Shown one piece after another: positions 40,838 to 50,466 of a stretch of DNA of 64,000 nucleotides; the stretch's first letter is position 1, and the number at the start of each line of letters is the position of its first letter. The notes under the pieces are model-generated. The model saw nothing but the letters and a program-made list of their open reading frames with translations. It was not told the DNA's origin and made no database searches. The DNA is from Peptoniphilus pacaensis (GTDB taxonomy: Bacteria; Bacillota; Clostridia; Tissierellales; Peptoniphilaceae), in contig NZ_FLQT01000003.1 of assembly GCF_900088125.1 (NCBI RefSeq), forward strand, positions 1,673,071 through 1,737,070, written 5' to 3'. The translations under genes were made by a program, and so were the position numbers.

Positions 40838-42681
40838 AGACCCTCCCTTAAAAATAATTTTTCAAAGGCGCGCTTTTCCACGTGAATCATCGTCGGACGA
40901 CCGTGAGGACAGGTAAAGGGCGTGTCGGCATCGTTTAGTTCGTCCAAAAGGGCGTAGGCTTCGGTTTCGGAAATGGCATCCCCCGCCTTAATGGCGCTTC
41001 TGCAGGCGAGGCGCATGATTTTATATATATTTTGCTCCTTCACATGGACGCCGTCATCCAATTGATGGATGGAATCCAGGAAAAATTGCCGGAAGTCGTC
41101 GATAAGAATATGTTCCGGCACTTCGCGGATGAGGATATCCTGTTCGCCGAAGACTTCGGGAAAGATGCCCAGTCGCTCGTAATCCGTCCTGTGCATTTCC
41201 ACCGCCTGCATTTCCTCGGGGCTTAAATGGATGGTTATTGGCGCCAAAAGAAGCTGGGTCGCCACGGCGTGTTCCTGAATCTTCTTGCTGTAGCGCTCGT
41301 ATAGAATCCGCTCGTGAGCGGCGTGTTGATCTACGACGAGAACGCGATGGTCCCGCTTGTTTTCGAAAAGCAGGTAGGTCTTGAATACCACGGCCAAAAA
41401 TTCGTATAGGCTTGCGTCCAAGGGCGGTTCATAGGACGGTTCATAGGACGATTCTTTTTCTTCGCCTTCATCTTTAACCGCCGAGTCAATATAAGGTGGT
41501 TCTTTATCGTATTCTCTTTCGCTTTCCGCAGCCACCGGCATCTCTTCCGTCAAGACAAAGGCAGGTGCTTTCGGTTTCGGCACCTCTCTTTCCTGCTTTC
41601 GCTCCCTGCTCAGTTCAAAAATGGTCTTCTCCGGCACGGGTGCCTCTGTTTTTTCGGTCCCGTCTTTTAAATCGTCCACCGACGGAATTTCCCGCTTCGG
41701 CATGAGCTTTTCTTCCACCAGACGCTCTAGAATCGTCGTCAATTGATTTTCATTGGAAAGACGAATGGTTTGCTTCTGGGGATGGATGTTTACGTCGATT
41801 AAAATGGGGTCGATTGTAATGTATAGGACGTAAACCGGATAGTGGTTCAATGGAATCAATGATCGATAGATCTTTCGAATGGCCTGGGCGATGTCGTTAC
41901 TCCTCACCCCCCTGCCGTTGACGAAGAGAAATTCCCGATCCGGCGACGAGCGGTGAAGCAAATTATTGGAGACAAAGCCTTCGATTTGGTAAGACTCCGT
42001 TTCAAAGGAAATGGGCAACAGATTTCTGGCGATGTCTTTGCCTAAGATCGAATAGATGTGATTGATCTTGTTCTCGGCGCTTTGGGAATGCAAGAGAGTC
42101 TTCTGATTGCGGGATAAGTGGATGGACACATCTTGATGGCTCAGGGCTAAGAGCTCCACCACCTCTACGATTCGACGAACTTCCTTCGCCGTAGTGTTCA
42201 GAAACTTTTTCCTCACCGGCGTGTTGTAAAAGATATCTCTCACGATCATGGTAGTGCCTACCGGTGCCCCTACGGGCTCGCCGCGAGAGACGACGCCTTT
42301 TTCAACGGTAAATTTGTAAGCGAAGTCGCTGTCCGCCGTCTTCGTGACGCATTCCACTTGGCTGATATTGGCGATGCTCGCCAAGGCTTCGCCGCGAAAG
42401 CCCAGGCTGGTAATCATATCCAAATCGGAAATGGTACGCAGCTTCGATGTGGCGTGTCGGGCAAAAGCCTTGGGTACTTGGCTCTTATCCATGCCCGTGC
42501 CGTTGTCGGCGATGCGAATTTCATCCAGAAGATTGTCTGAAAGACGAATGCTGATTCGATCGGCACCGGCATCCATGGCGTTTTCGACCAATTCTTTAAT
42601 AATGGAGGCGGGGTTTTCTATGATTTCGCCGGCGGCGATTTGAGAAATCGTCTGATCGCTCAGTGCATAGATTTCATGCAT
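40834..42681 (-). CDS. mutL: DNA mismatch repair protein MutL (endonuclease type)
   Basis: MutL links mismatch recognition by MutS to strand removal. The 615-residue product has the GHKL ATPase with IAAGEIIENPASIIKELVEN, DNGTGM and GFRGEALASI. The dimerisation domain holds the endonuclease motif DQHAAHERILYE (DQHA-x2-E-x4-E), plus ACRSAIKAG and CPHGRPT metal-site motifs. It therefore nicks by itself and no MutH is expected. The start is the ATG six bases after GGAGG; an in-frame ATG two codons earlier touches the ribosome site. It overlaps mutS by 8 bases. Confidence 0.97.
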   Translation of the reverse strand: MHEIYALSDQTISQIAAGEIIENPASIIKELVENAMDAGADRISIRLSDNLLDEIRIADNGTGMDKSQVPKAFARHATSKLRTISDLDMITSLGFRGEALASIANISQVECVTKTADSDFAYKFTVEKGVVSRGEPVGAPVGTTMIVRDIFYNTPVRKKFLNTTAKEVRRIVEVVELLALSHQDVSIHLSRNQKTLLHSQSAENKINHIYSILGKDIARNLLPISFETESYQIEGFVSNNLLHRSSPDREFLFVNGRGVRSNDIAQAIRKIYRSLIPLNHYPVYVLYITIDPILIDVNIHPQKQTIRLSNENQLTTILERLVEEKLMPKREIPSVDDLKDGTEKTEAPVPEKTIFELSRERKQEREVPKPKAPAFVLTEEMPVAAESEREYDKEPPYIDSAVKDEGEEKESSYEPSYEPPLDASLYEFLAVVFKTYLLFENKRDHRVLVVDQHAAHERILYERYSKKIQEHAVATQLLLAPITIHLSPEEMQAVEMHRTDYERLGIFPEVFGEQDILIREVPEHILIDDFRQFFLDSIHQLDDGVHVKEQNIYKIMRLACRSAIKAGDAISETEAYALLDELNDADTPFTCPHGRPTMIHVEKRAFEKLFLREGL

Positions 42682-45235
42682 CAACATCCTCCTTTAAAGA
42701 TTCCAGTAACATCAAAGCTTCCAATGGCGTCGTGTGGTTAATGTCGATGGAGCGAATTTTCTCACGTAAAGGATCCGGTCCCTTTTCCGAAACGACGCTT
42801 TTTTCCTCCACCCGTTCGGCAATCTTTCCGTCTTCCTTCGATTCCAGATGGTTCAGCACATCTCGTGCACGATCGATGACTTCTTCCTTGACGCCGGCGA
42901 GCTTCGCCACATCGATGCCGAAGGAGTAATTGCTTTGTCCCACGACGAGCTTTCGTAAAAAGCGTATCTCGTCGTCTACTTCTTCCGTGGCCACGGTGAC
43001 ATTTAAAATGCCGTCGTAGCGATCCTCCAATTCCGTCAGCTCGAAATAGTGAGTGGCAAAGAGGGTTTTCGCCCGCACGTCATTGCAAATGTATTCGATA
43101 ATGGACCAGGCGATGGATAGGCCGTCGTAGGTGCTGGTGCCGCGACCCACTTCGTCAAATAAAATCAGGGACCTGGCCGTAGCCAGACGCAAAATCTCCG
43201 CCACTTCCGTCATCTCCACCATAAAAGTGGATTGACCCCGCGTCAGGTAATCGGAGGCGCCGATCCGCGTAAAGATCTGATCCACCAAGGGAAGGTCGGC
43301 TGCATCGGCCGGTACAAAGGAGCCGATCTGAGCCATAATCTGAATCAAGGCCACTTGCCGCATATAGGTGGATTTGCCCGCCATGTTCGGCCCCGTAATA
43401 ATTTGCAGAAGCACCTTCTCGTCGTCGAGATAAGTGTCGTTAGGGATGTAGGGGTCCTCCATAGACTGCTCGACCACGGGATGGCGACCGCCTTTTATGG
43501 AGATCACGCCCTTGTCGTTAAAGGTGGGTCGAATGTAGTGGTGGCGTTCAGCAATAGTGGCCAAAGAACATGCCACATCCAGCTTTTGTACAGCTTCCGA
43601 CAGCTTTTGAATGGATAGAAGATTGGAGCGAATGGTTTGTTGAATTCCTTCCAGCAAATCCAGCTGACGCGCTAGGGCACGCTCTTTTGCGTGAAGAATT
43701 TCCTCTTCCCTGTCCTTTAATTCCTCTGTAAAAAAGCGCTCGCTGCCCACCAGGGTTTGTTTGCGAATAAAATGATCAGGCGCTTGGTTTACATAAGACT
43801 TGGACACCTCGAAAAAGTAGCCGAGAATTTTATTGTACTTAATTCGCAAATTCTTTATGCCGCTCGCTTCCCGCTCTTTTTCTTCTAGCTGCAAAATCCA
43901 CTGCTTGCCGCTTTCGGATAGGGCGAAAAGGCGGTCCAACTCCTCGTCGAAGCCTTCGGCCATAAAACGCTGTTCGCGGAAGTTGACGGGCACGTCTTCG
44001 ATAAATGTTTCTTTCAACTGTTCCGATAGATCCCACATGAGATCCACGCCGTCGAAAAGGCGGAGCAGGGCACTATTGTCTGCATTTTCGAGAAGTCGCA
44101 CGATCTCCTGCACGGCATCCAAACTTTTTTCCAGCCGCTGAATCTGTTTCGGCGTCATGGTTTCGTTGGCGATGTAGATGGACAGGCGATCGATGTCGTA
44201 AATCGCCGCCAACTGTTCACGAATATCGTCAAATAGAATTCGATTGCCGTGAAGGGCATCGATGCGGTCGTAACGATCATTTAAGGCATCGGCGTCCATT
44301 AAGGGATGCAGAATAGCCGTACGAAGGTAGCGACTGCCCATTTTCGTCTTGCATCGATCCAAAATGGCGTAGAGGGAATGTTCCTTTTCGTTGTCGTGGC
44401 TGTTGCTTACCAGCTCCAAATTGCGAATGGTCGTCTCCGACAAATCCATGGTATCGTCGTGATCCTTGCGCTCGGCAATATGGAGGTGATTCTGTTTATG
44501 TTGCTGGGTCGCTTCCAAATAGGCCAATAAATTGGCGAGGGACAAGCTGTCGTAATCGATGCCCCGATTTAATTCGGCGTAATCGGCCAAAAGTGAGCGA
44601 TTGTCTTCCGTCACTTCTGTCGTCTTCAAGACGTGATGACGACGCGCCAGCTTATGGATAATCTTTTTTTCCTTAAAGCCGTCTTCGTAAAGGATCTCCG
44701 TAGGACGATAGAGGGCGAATTGCTTTTCGAGAAAGCTTTCCGTTTCCCGCTTGTCCCAGCACACCTTGCGCTCCAGGACCAATGTCCCGGAAGGATAGTC
44801 GCAATGCACAAGCTCCACGATTTTCCCCCCTTGGGCGATTGAGGTCAGTATGCGGGGCTCGTCTGTGTCGTCCTCGTCGATAAAAGTGCCCGGCGTAATG
44901 ACCTTTGTGACTTCTCTCTTCACCAGGCCCTTCGCCTCTTTGGGATCTTCCACTTGATCGCAAATGCTCACGGAATAACCCATTTTCACCAGCCGCTTCA
45001 CGTATTGATTGGCCACGCGATAGGGCACGCCGCACATGGGGATTTTGTCTTCCAGACCTCCGCTTTTTTTAGTTAATGTTAGATCCAGCAGGTCGGATAC
45101 GACGATGGCATCGTTAAAAAAGAGCTCGTAAAAATCCCCGAGGCGATAAAACAAAAAGGCATCGGGGTTTTCATTTTTTGTTTCGACGTAATGGCGCATA
45201 GCCGGCGTCAATTTTTCGAAATCACTGCTTTCCAT
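42674..45235 (-). CDS. mutS: DNA mismatch repair protein MutS
   Basis: MutS recognises mismatches and small loops. The 853-residue product has the mismatch-reading F35-Y-E37 (RLGDFYELF), connector and lever domains, the clamp, and the ABC ATPase with TGPNMAGKSTYMRQV (about 615), LILFDEVGRGTS and the ATHYFEL His loop. Length is that of MutS1 and no Smr domain is present, which excludes MutS2. It overlaps miaB by 14 bases and is followed by mutL. Confidence 0.98.
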   Translation of the reverse strand: MESSDFEKLTPAMRHYVETKNENPDAFLFYRLGDFYELFFNDAIVVSDLLDLTLTKKSGGLEDKIPMCGVPYRVANQYVKRLVKMGYSVSICDQVEDPKEAKGLVKREVTKVITPGTFIDEDDTDEPRILTSIAQGGKIVELVHCDYPSGTLVLERKVCWDKRETESFLEKQFALYRPTEILYEDGFKEKKIIHKLARRHHVLKTTEVTEDNRSLLADYAELNRGIDYDSLSLANLLAYLEATQQHKQNHLHIAERKDHDDTMDLSETTIRNLELVSNSHDNEKEHSLYAILDRCKTKMGSRYLRTAILHPLMDADALNDRYDRIDALHGNRILFDDIREQLAAIYDIDRLSIYIANETMTPKQIQRLEKSLDAVQEIVRLLENADNSALLRLFDGVDLMWDLSEQLKETFIEDVPVNFREQRFMAEGFDEELDRLFALSESGKQWILQLEEKEREASGIKNLRIKYNKILGYFFEVSKSYVNQAPDHFIRKQTLVGSERFFTEELKDREEEILHAKERALARQLDLLEGIQQTIRSNLLSIQKLSEAVQKLDVACSLATIAERHHYIRPTFNDKGVISIKGGRHPVVEQSMEDPYIPNDTYLDDEKVLLQIITGPNMAGKSTYMRQVALIQIMAQIGSFVPADAADLPLVDQIFTRIGASDYLTRGQSTFMVEMTEVAEILRLATARSLILFDEVGRGTSTYDGLSIAWSIIEYICNDVRAKTLFATHYFELTELEDRYDGILNVTVATEEVDDEIRFLRKLVVGQSNYSFGIDVAKLAGVKEEVIDRARDVLNHLESKEDGKIAERVEEKSVVSEKGPDPLREKIRSIDINHTTPLEALMLLESLKEDVDA

Positions 45236-46598
45236 GAACGATTTCTCCTTCTAAAGAGAATGTATTGCCTCCCGTAATCTTTACTTGCGCTATGCGACCG
45301 ATGTATTCCGGATCGTAGGGTGCGTGGACCAATTTAAAACCGCTAGTGCGTCCGCTCATTTTCGTCGGATCGTTTTTGCTCGCCGATTCGAACAAGACTT
45401 CCTGTACGGTACCGTGTAAAGCCTCGTACTTTTCCCGTTGTATGGCATACACTGCATCCAAGAGCCGCTGGAATCGCGCATCTTTTACTTCCTTAGGCAC
45501 CTGATCTTCCATTTTGTCGGCACGAGTGCCTTCTCGTCTGGAGTAAATAAAGGTAAAGGCATTGTCGTACTTCACGCGCTTCACCAGATCCAAAGTGTCT
45601 TCGAAGTCCTCTTCCGTTTCCCCGGGAAAGCCCACCATAATATCGGTGGAAAGGGAAATATCCGGGCGAACGGAGCGCACTTTATCGATCAGCGTAAAGT
45701 AATCTTCCCGCGTGTAGTGGCGGTTCATCATTTTCAGCACGCGATCGGAACCCGATTGCACGGGCAAATGCAGATAATTGGCAAGCTTCGGCAAATCCTT
45801 AAAGCAGGCGATTAAGTCGTCGGACATATCCTTGGGATGGGAGGTCATAAAGTGGATGCGGTCGATTCCCTCCACCTCGTGTACCATGCGCAGAAGCTCG
45901 GCGAAGGTGGTCTTCTCTTCTAAATTTTTTCCGTAGGAATTGACATTTTGTCCCAAAAGAGTTACTTCGTTAACGCCGTCGGCCACCAGATTCTTGATTT
46001 CATCTAAAATATCTTCCGGCTCTCTGGACACTTCCCGGCCCCGGGTATAGGGCACGATACAGTAGGTGCAGAAATTATTGCAGCCATAAACGATGTTGAC
46101 GTATGCGGCATTGCTCGCCGTTCTGGAATAAATCTGATTGTCGAAATTGGTGTAGCTTTCGTCGATTTCCACCACGGCATTTTTCCTATCGTCGCTCTCC
46201 AAAATTAATTGAGGCAGACGGTAAATATTATTGGTACCGAAGACGATGTCGACATGATTAAACGTATTAAGTACGTAGTCTCGGGATTCCTTTCGTTGCA
46301 TCATGCAACCGCAGACCGCCACTTTCAGTTTTTTATTTTTCTTTTTAATGTGCTTTAAGCGACCGATATGACCGATGACTTTGTCTTCCGCACTATGGCG
46401 AACGGAGCAGGTATTGATAATCGACAGGTCGGCATCTTCTTCTCTGTCGATTTCTTTAAAGCCCATTGTATTTAATAAGGTTTTTATTTTTTCGGAATCG
46501 TGTTCGTTCATCTGGCATCCATGAGTGGTGATGACGTAAGTTTCGCCGCCGTGGACTTCCTTGACACGATCGATTAAATGTTGAAATTGCTCTTCCAT
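45222..46598 (-). CDS. miaB: tRNA (N6-isopentenyladenosine(37)-C2)-methylthiotransferase MiaB
   Basis: MiaB is a radical-SAM enzyme that turns i6A37 into ms2i6A37 in tRNA, acting after MiaA. The 458-residue product has the UPF0004 domain with THGCQMNEHDSEKI, NTCSVRHSAEDK and CGCMMQRKES, the radical-SAM motif YGCNNFCTYCIVPYTRG and a C-terminal TRAM domain. THGCQMN separates it from RimO. It is the first gene of miaB-mutS-mutL-miaA-ynbB-like, with AAGGAG 8 bases before the ATG. Confidence 0.97.
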   Translation of the reverse strand: MEEQFQHLIDRVKEVHGGETYVITTHGCQMNEHDSEKIKTLLNTMGFKEIDREEDADLSIINTCSVRHSAEDKVIGHIGRLKHIKKKNKKLKVAVCGCMMQRKESRDYVLNTFNHVDIVFGTNNIYRLPQLILESDDRKNAVVEIDESYTNFDNQIYSRTASNAAYVNIVYGCNNFCTYCIVPYTRGREVSREPEDILDEIKNLVADGVNEVTLLGQNVNSYGKNLEEKTTFAELLRMVHEVEGIDRIHFMTSHPKDMSDDLIACFKDLPKLANYLHLPVQSGSDRVLKMMNRHYTREDYFTLIDKVRSVRPDISLSTDIMVGFPGETEEDFEDTLDLVKRVKYDNAFTFIYSRREGTRADKMEDQVPKEVKDARFQRLLDAVYAIQREKYEALHGTVQEVLFESASKNDPTKMSGRTSGFKLVHAPYDPEYIGRIAQVKITGGNTFSLEGEIVHGKQ

Positions 46599-46627
46599 GC
46601 TTACTCCTTTGATTAACAGTACCCTTA

Positions 46628-46636
46628 ATTATACCA
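46628..46636 (-). promoter_or_regulatory. promoter of the miaB-mutS-mutL-miaA operon, extended -10
   Basis: The minus strand reads TGGTATAAT, a perfect TATAAT with extended TG, about 30 bases before the miaB start. The -35 region is not recognisable and there is no LexA-like box. Confidence 0.7.
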
Positions 46637-46659
46637 TAGTTGAAATTAAAATTTCGGGC

Positions 46660-46689
46660 ATGAAAAAAAGACATCCGAAGATGTCTTTT
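46660..46689 (-). terminator. intrinsic terminator after rubrerythrin
   Basis: Minus strand: AAAAGACATC (46689-46680) pairs with GATGTCTTTT (46675-46666) around TTCG, followed by more T. It begins just after the stop codon and insulates rubrerythrin from the miaB operon. Confidence 0.9.
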
Positions 46690-46695
46690 CAGATC

Positions 46696-47241
46696 TTAGT
46701 AAGCGACGAATGCTTTTGCCTTGGTGTGGCAGATGGGGCATTCTTCTTCGTTTGCATCGAAGGTGATGTAACCGCAAACGGGGCAGAGAAGAATGTCTTC
46801 AGCATCCAAGTCTTTACCTGCATCAACTGCTTTTTTCGCTTCTTCGTAGCGAACGGCGTGGATCTTTTCAGCTTCAATAGCATATTCCATAGCCTTGACC
46901 GCTTCTTTTTCCCCTTGCATCTTAGCGACTTCAATAAAAGCGGGATACATTTCAGTAAATTCAAAGGTTTCGCCGTCGATACCCTTTTGAAGGTTTTCAG
47001 AGGTGCTTCCGATTCCGAAGCCTGCCATACTGGTGACGGGGAAATCGCCGTGCACATCTTTCATAGCTTTGAAGTGCAGGGTTGCGTGGACTCTTTCGGC
47101 TTCGCCGGTGCAGTTAAAGAGTCTTTCGACATTGGGGAAACCTTCTTTGGCAGCGGTTTTCGCCCAAATACCGTAACGCATATGTGCTTGGCTTTCGCCA
47201 CCAAAAGCACTTCTTAAGTTGTCTTGAGTCATTGCGTGCAT
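46696..47241 (-). CDS. rbr: rubrerythrin
   Basis: Rubrerythrin is a cytosolic non-haem iron peroxidase that protects anaerobes from hydrogen peroxide. The 181-residue product has the four-helix diiron domain with repeated Glu-x-x-His ligands (GESQAHMRY, TGEAERVHATLHF, EAEKIHAVRYEEA). The C-terminal rubredoxin-type site is CPVCGY...CPICH. Length is slightly below the ~190 of clostridial Rbr. GGAGG is 7 bases before the ATG. It is monocistronic, with its own strong promoter and terminator. Confidence 0.97.
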   Translation of the reverse strand: MHAMTQDNLRSAFGGESQAHMRYGIWAKTAAKEGFPNVERLFNCTGEAERVHATLHFKAMKDVHGDFPVTSMAGFGIGSTSENLQKGIDGETFEFTEMYPAFIEVAKMQGEKEAVKAMEYAIEAEKIHAVRYEEAKKAVDAGKDLDAEDILLCPVCGYITFDANEEECPICHTKAKAFVAY

Positions 47242-47280
47242 AATAATGCCTCCTTATATCTTGTTGCTTTTCGCTCGTTC

Positions 47281-47309
47281 ATCATATCACGTAATTGATA
47301 ATAAAACAA
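47281..47309 (-). promoter_or_regulatory. rubrerythrin promoter (TTGTTT-17-TATGAT)
   Basis: Minus strand: -35 TTGTTT (47309-47304), -10 TATGAT (47286-47281), 17 bases apart, with TG one base before the -10. No recognisable PerR box was found by eye in the short leader. Confidence 0.7.
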
Positions 47310-47334
47310 GTTTTTGAGCTAACCGATAAGAGGT

Positions 47335-48402
47335 CTAGTCCACGCTTTCGATCTTCGCTGCTTGATCCGCCGCAGTCAGGGCATCAATGAGATCGTCCAG
47401 ATCGCCGTTATTGATATCGTCTATGCGGTGACTGGTGTAATTGATACGGTGATCCGTCACACGGCCTTGAGGATAGTTGTAGGTGCGAATCCGTTCGGAA
47501 CGATCGCCGGAGCCGATTTGGGATTTCTTTTCCTTGCTGACAGCATCTTCCTGTTTTTGAAGCTCCATATCGTAAAGCTTCGCCTTCAAAATTTTAAAAG
47601 CCTTGTCCTTGTTTTTCAATTGGCTCTTCTCGTCCTGGCAACTGACGACGATCCCCGTGGGTTCGTGGGTCAGGCGAACGGCGGAGTCCGTGGTGTTAAC
47701 CGACTGGCCGCCGTTTCCGGAGGAGCGGAACACGTCGACCCGTACGTCGTTGGGGTCGATCTCGATCTCCACATCGTCGATTTCCGGCATGACGATGACC
47801 GTGGCCGTTGATGTATGAATGCGACCGGAAGATTCCGTTTCGGGCACCCGTTGCACACGGTGAACCCCCGATTCGTATTTTAGTCGGGAATAGGCGCCCT
47901 TGCCTTGAATCAAAAGAATGGCTTCTTTAAAACCGCCGATGCCGTTTTCGTTACTGGACATGAGCTCCGACTTCCAGTTGTGATTGTCGGCGTAGTGAAT
48001 GTATTGGCGCAAGAGCACGCCGGCGAAAAGCGCCGCTTCGTCGCCGCCGGCACCGCCACGGATTTCGACGATGACGTTTTTGTCGTCGTTTTCGTCTTTG
48101 GGAATCAAGAGAATCTTCAATTCTTCTTCGATTTCAGCCAAGCGTTCTTCTTCTATCTTCAATTCCTCTTTCACCAGCTCGCGCATTTCGTCGTCGATCT
48201 TCTCGTCAAACATGCTCTTGTTTTCGGCGATGGCTTCGGAGGTTTCAGTATATTCTCTGTATTTTTTTACGATGGGTTCGATTTCCGCGTGTTCGATGGC
48301 CGTTTTTTGAAGCAATTTGCTGTCGCTTTGCACCTTGGGATCCATCATCATATCGTTTAATTCATTATAGCGATCTTCATATACCGATAAGTTTTCAAAC
48401 AT
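47335..48402 (-). CDS. prfA: peptide chain release factor 1
   Basis: RF1 ends translation at UAA and UAG. The 355-residue product has the catalytic GGQ in [20 protein letters not shown] and the RF1-type stop-reading tripeptide of the PxT form (here PET, in RVPETES), not the SPF of RF2. Its GGQ glutamine is the target of PrmC, encoded just upstream and overlapping by 8 bases. No terminator is evident behind it; the rubrerythrin promoter follows within 60 bases. Confidence 0.97.
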   Translation of the reverse strand: MFENLSVYEDRYNELNDMMMDPKVQSDSKLLQKTAIEHAEIEPIVKKYREYTETSEAIAENKSMFDEKIDDEMRELVKEELKIEEERLAEIEEELKILLIPKDENDDKNVIVEIRGGAGGDEAALFAGVLLRQYIHYADNHNWKSELMSSNENGIGGFKEAILLIQGKGAYSRLKYESGVHRVQRVPETESSGRIHTSTATVIVMPEIDDVEIEIDPNDVRVDVFRSSGNGGQSVNTTDSAVRLTHEPTGIVVSCQDEKSQLKNKDKAFKILKAKLYDMELQKQEDAVSKEKKSQIGSGDRSERIRTYNYPQGRVTDHRINYTSHRIDDINNGDLDDLIDALTAADQAAKIESVD

Positions 48403-49219
48403 TTTCTATCCTCCCGTAAACGACGCGATCCAAACCGCTGAAATCTTTCTCGCAACCGATGGCCGAAAAACGATGTTCACGTAATAATTTTTCCACGTCT
48501 TCTCTCTGTTTGGCGCCGATCTCAAAAACCAGGTAACCGCCGCGATTTAAATACTTCGGAGCCTCAACCGTAATTTTTCGGTAGAAATCCAATCCGTCCT
48601 CACCGCCGTAGAGCGCCCCTTCCGGTTCGTAATCGGCGACGCTTTTATCCAGATTTTCCATTTCCTCGGCCGTAATATAAGGCGGATTGGAATAGATTAT
48701 ATCGTAAGTTCCCCGCACCTGTGTAAAAAGATCGGATTCCATAAAGCACACATTTTCTACGCCGTGATGCTTTGCGTTTAATACGGCAACATCCAGGGCA
48801 TCGGATGAAATATCCACAGCATGAACCTGTGATTCGGGAAAAAGTCGAGCCAAGGTAATGGCCACGCAGCCGGAGCCCGTGCCGATTTCAAGGATGGACT
48901 CGGCATTCGGCGCCAGGGCTTTGATACAATCCACACTTCTTTCCGTATCGTAGCGGGGAATCAAGACCCTCTCGTCGACGTAAAATTTTTCGCCGTAGAA
49001 ATATTCCTGTTTCAACGCATAGGCCATGGGCTTTCCACTTGCCATGTCGCCAATCACTCGACGCAACTCTGCAATTTCGGAATCCGTCAGATTTTTCTCC
49101 GGATAAAGAAGCAAGGCCTTTTGATCCAGTTGAAAGAGGGCGTCGAAGACAAGGTATGCGCGACGTCGATCCCCTTCTAAGGCCGCAGAAGCCTCTCCAA
49201 AGGCTTTCTTTACTTCCAT
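48395..49219 (-). CDS. prmC: release factor glutamine methyltransferase
   Basis: PrmC (HemK) methylates the GGQ glutamine of release factors with SAM. The 274-residue product has an N-terminal helical domain, a SAM-binding [16 protein letters not shown] near 95 and the catalytic SNPPYI tetrad near 160. Family length is normal. It overlaps prfA by 8 bases and the DUF1385 gene by 10, so the three are translationally coupled. Confidence 0.96.
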   Translation of the reverse strand: MEVKKAFGEASAALEGDRRRAYLVFDALFQLDQKALLLYPEKNLTDSEIAELRRVIGDMASGKPMAYALKQEYFYGEKFYVDERVLIPRYDTERSVDCIKALAPNAESILEIGTGSGCVAITLARLFPESQVHAVDISSDALDVAVLNAKHHGVENVCFMESDLFTQVRGTYDIIYSNPPYITAEEMENLDKSVADYEPEGALYGGEDGLDFYRKITVEAPKYLNRGGYLVFEIGAKQREDVEKLLREHRFSAIGCEKDFSGLDRVVYGRIENV

Positions 49220-50136
49220 AGGTCGCTTTCCCCTGCTTCGGGAAGAACCGCCTTTAAAGAGGCGATACCCACTTCGATTTGGCTGTCGTCCGGCTCGCGC
49301 ACGGTGAAATGTTTTTGAATCATGAGGCCCGGGTAGCGCAGGGCCATAGTGAGGGGCGTGTCGTATTTGCCGATGAGACGGTTCACTTCATAGCTGATTC
49401 CCGCAATTAAGGGAAAGATTAAGATGCGCACGAGGATGCGACCGATAAAAGAAGGCCAGCCGAAGAAGGACAATATAATGACCGATAAGATCAACACCAT
49501 AAACAAAAAGCTGGTTCCGCATCGAGGATGCAGACGGGAATACTTCCGTACTTCCTCCACCTCCAAGGGTGCGCCGGCCTCGTAGCACGCGATGGATTTA
49601 TGCTCCGCCCCGTGGTACTCGAAGACGCGGCCGATATCTTTTTGTTTAGAGATTAATGCCATATAGGCAAAGAAAATTCCGATACGGAAAACCCCTTCCA
49701 CCAGATTCAGCAGAAAGGAACTTTCAATATGGCGTTGGAAGAATGTGGCCAGTGCGTTAGGAAGCACCATGAAAAAAAGAACGGCTAATAAAAACGAAAA
49801 AGCTACCGTAAAAATCTGCTCCATCTTTTCGCCGTGTTCCGGGAAATGTTCTCTGAAAAAGCCTTCATCGGCCCCTTCCTCCTCTTCCCAAAAAGAGGCG
49901 GAATACATAATGGCATCAACGCCGATAACCATGGCCTCGATTAATTTCACGGCACCTCGCAATATAGGCCAATTTAAAAAGGGATACTTGTCGGCGACGC
50001 TCTTGTTCTTTCCCGTGCGAAGGGCGATCTCGCCGTCGGGCTTCCTTACGGCATACGCTGTCTTGGAAGGCCCCCGCATCATCACGCCTTCGATAAGGGC
50101 TTGGCCGCCGATGGTCGTCTTAAAGGATTCGTTCAT
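49210..50136 (-). CDS. DUF1385 membrane protein (YqhQ-like)
   Basis: The 308-residue product belongs to the DUF1385 family, whose function is unknown. It opens with TIGGQALIEGVMMRGPSK, the family hallmark, followed by hydrophobic segments at about 100-150 and 165-185, the cytosolic EYHGAEHKSIACYEAG motif with conserved His/Glu/Cys, then HPRCGTSFLF and two more membrane spans. The conserved His/Cys residues hint at metal binding or catalysis. The start is the first family Met, 12 bases after GGAG. It sits between rpmE and prmC, as in many clostridia. Confidence 0.9.
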   Translation of the reverse strand: MNESFKTTIGGQALIEGVMMRGPSKTAYAVRKPDGEIALRTGKNKSVADKYPFLNWPILRGAVKLIEAMVIGVDAIMYSASFWEEEEGADEGFFREHFPEHGEKMEQIFTVAFSFLLAVLFFMVLPNALATFFQRHIESSFLLNLVEGVFRIGIFFAYMALISKQKDIGRVFEYHGAEHKSIACYEAGAPLEVEEVRKYSRLHPRCGTSFLFMVLILSVIILSFFGWPSFIGRILVRILIFPLIAGISYEVNRLIGKYDTPLTMALRYPGLMIQKHFTVREPDDSQIEVGIASLKAVLPEAGESDLWK

Positions 50137-50154
50137 AGATTGGTGAAACTCCTT

Positions 50155-50180
50155 AAAAAAAAGGCCCGCTTTCACGGGCC
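50155..50180 (-). terminator. intrinsic terminator after rpmE
   Basis: Minus strand: GGCCCG (50180-50175) pairs with CGGGCC (50168-50163) with a 6-base loop, followed by eight T residues. Read-through is needed for the DUF1385-prmC-prfA genes unless they have an unseen promoter. Confidence 0.88.
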
Positions 50181-50185
50181 GTCTT

Positions 50186-50386
50186 TTATGATCTTTTGTA
50201 TTTTTTGTTAAATTTATCAATACGTCCGCCCGTATCAGTAAACTTTTGACGTCCTGTGAAGAAAGGATGACATTCGGAACAAACTTCCACTTTTAAATCC
50301 TCTTTTACAGAGCCCGTCTTGAAGGTGTTGCCACATGCACAAGTGACCGTCGCTTCTTTGTATTCGGGATGGATACCTTTTTTCAT
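50186..50386 (-). CDS. rpmE: 50S ribosomal protein L31 (zinc-binding type)
   Basis: L31 lies at the intersubunit bridge region of the ribosome. The 66-residue product has family length and four cysteines, C16, C18, C36 and C39, which mark the zinc-containing C+ form; cells under zinc limitation often swap this for a C- paralogue, not seen here. [18 protein letters not shown] and [10 protein letters not shown] are family signatures. AAGGAGTG is upstream. Promoter and terminator make it largely a single-gene unit. Confidence 0.97.
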   Translation of the reverse strand: MKKGIHPEYKEATVTCACGNTFKTGSVKEDLKVEVCSECHPFFTGRQKFTDTGGRIDKFNKKYKRS

Positions 50387-50436
50387 CTGTCCACACTCCT
50401 TTCTCTAAAAATTTAATTCGTATTACTAACTTTTAT

Positions 50437-50465
50437 AGGATAGCATACTTTCTTCTTTTTGTCAA
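50437..50465 (-). promoter_or_regulatory. rpmE promoter (TTGACA-17-TATCCT)
   Basis: Minus strand: consensus -35 TTGACA (50465-50460) and -10 TATCCT (50442-50437), spaced by 17 bases. The -35 starts two bases after the glpX stop codon, so the gap between operons is minimal. Confidence 0.75.
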
Positions 50466-50466
50466 T

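Noticed and set aside
46597-47217. Plus-strand protein opposite rubrerythrin
   Set aside because: It is the complement of a clear rubrerythrin gene that has its own promoter, ribosome site and terminator.
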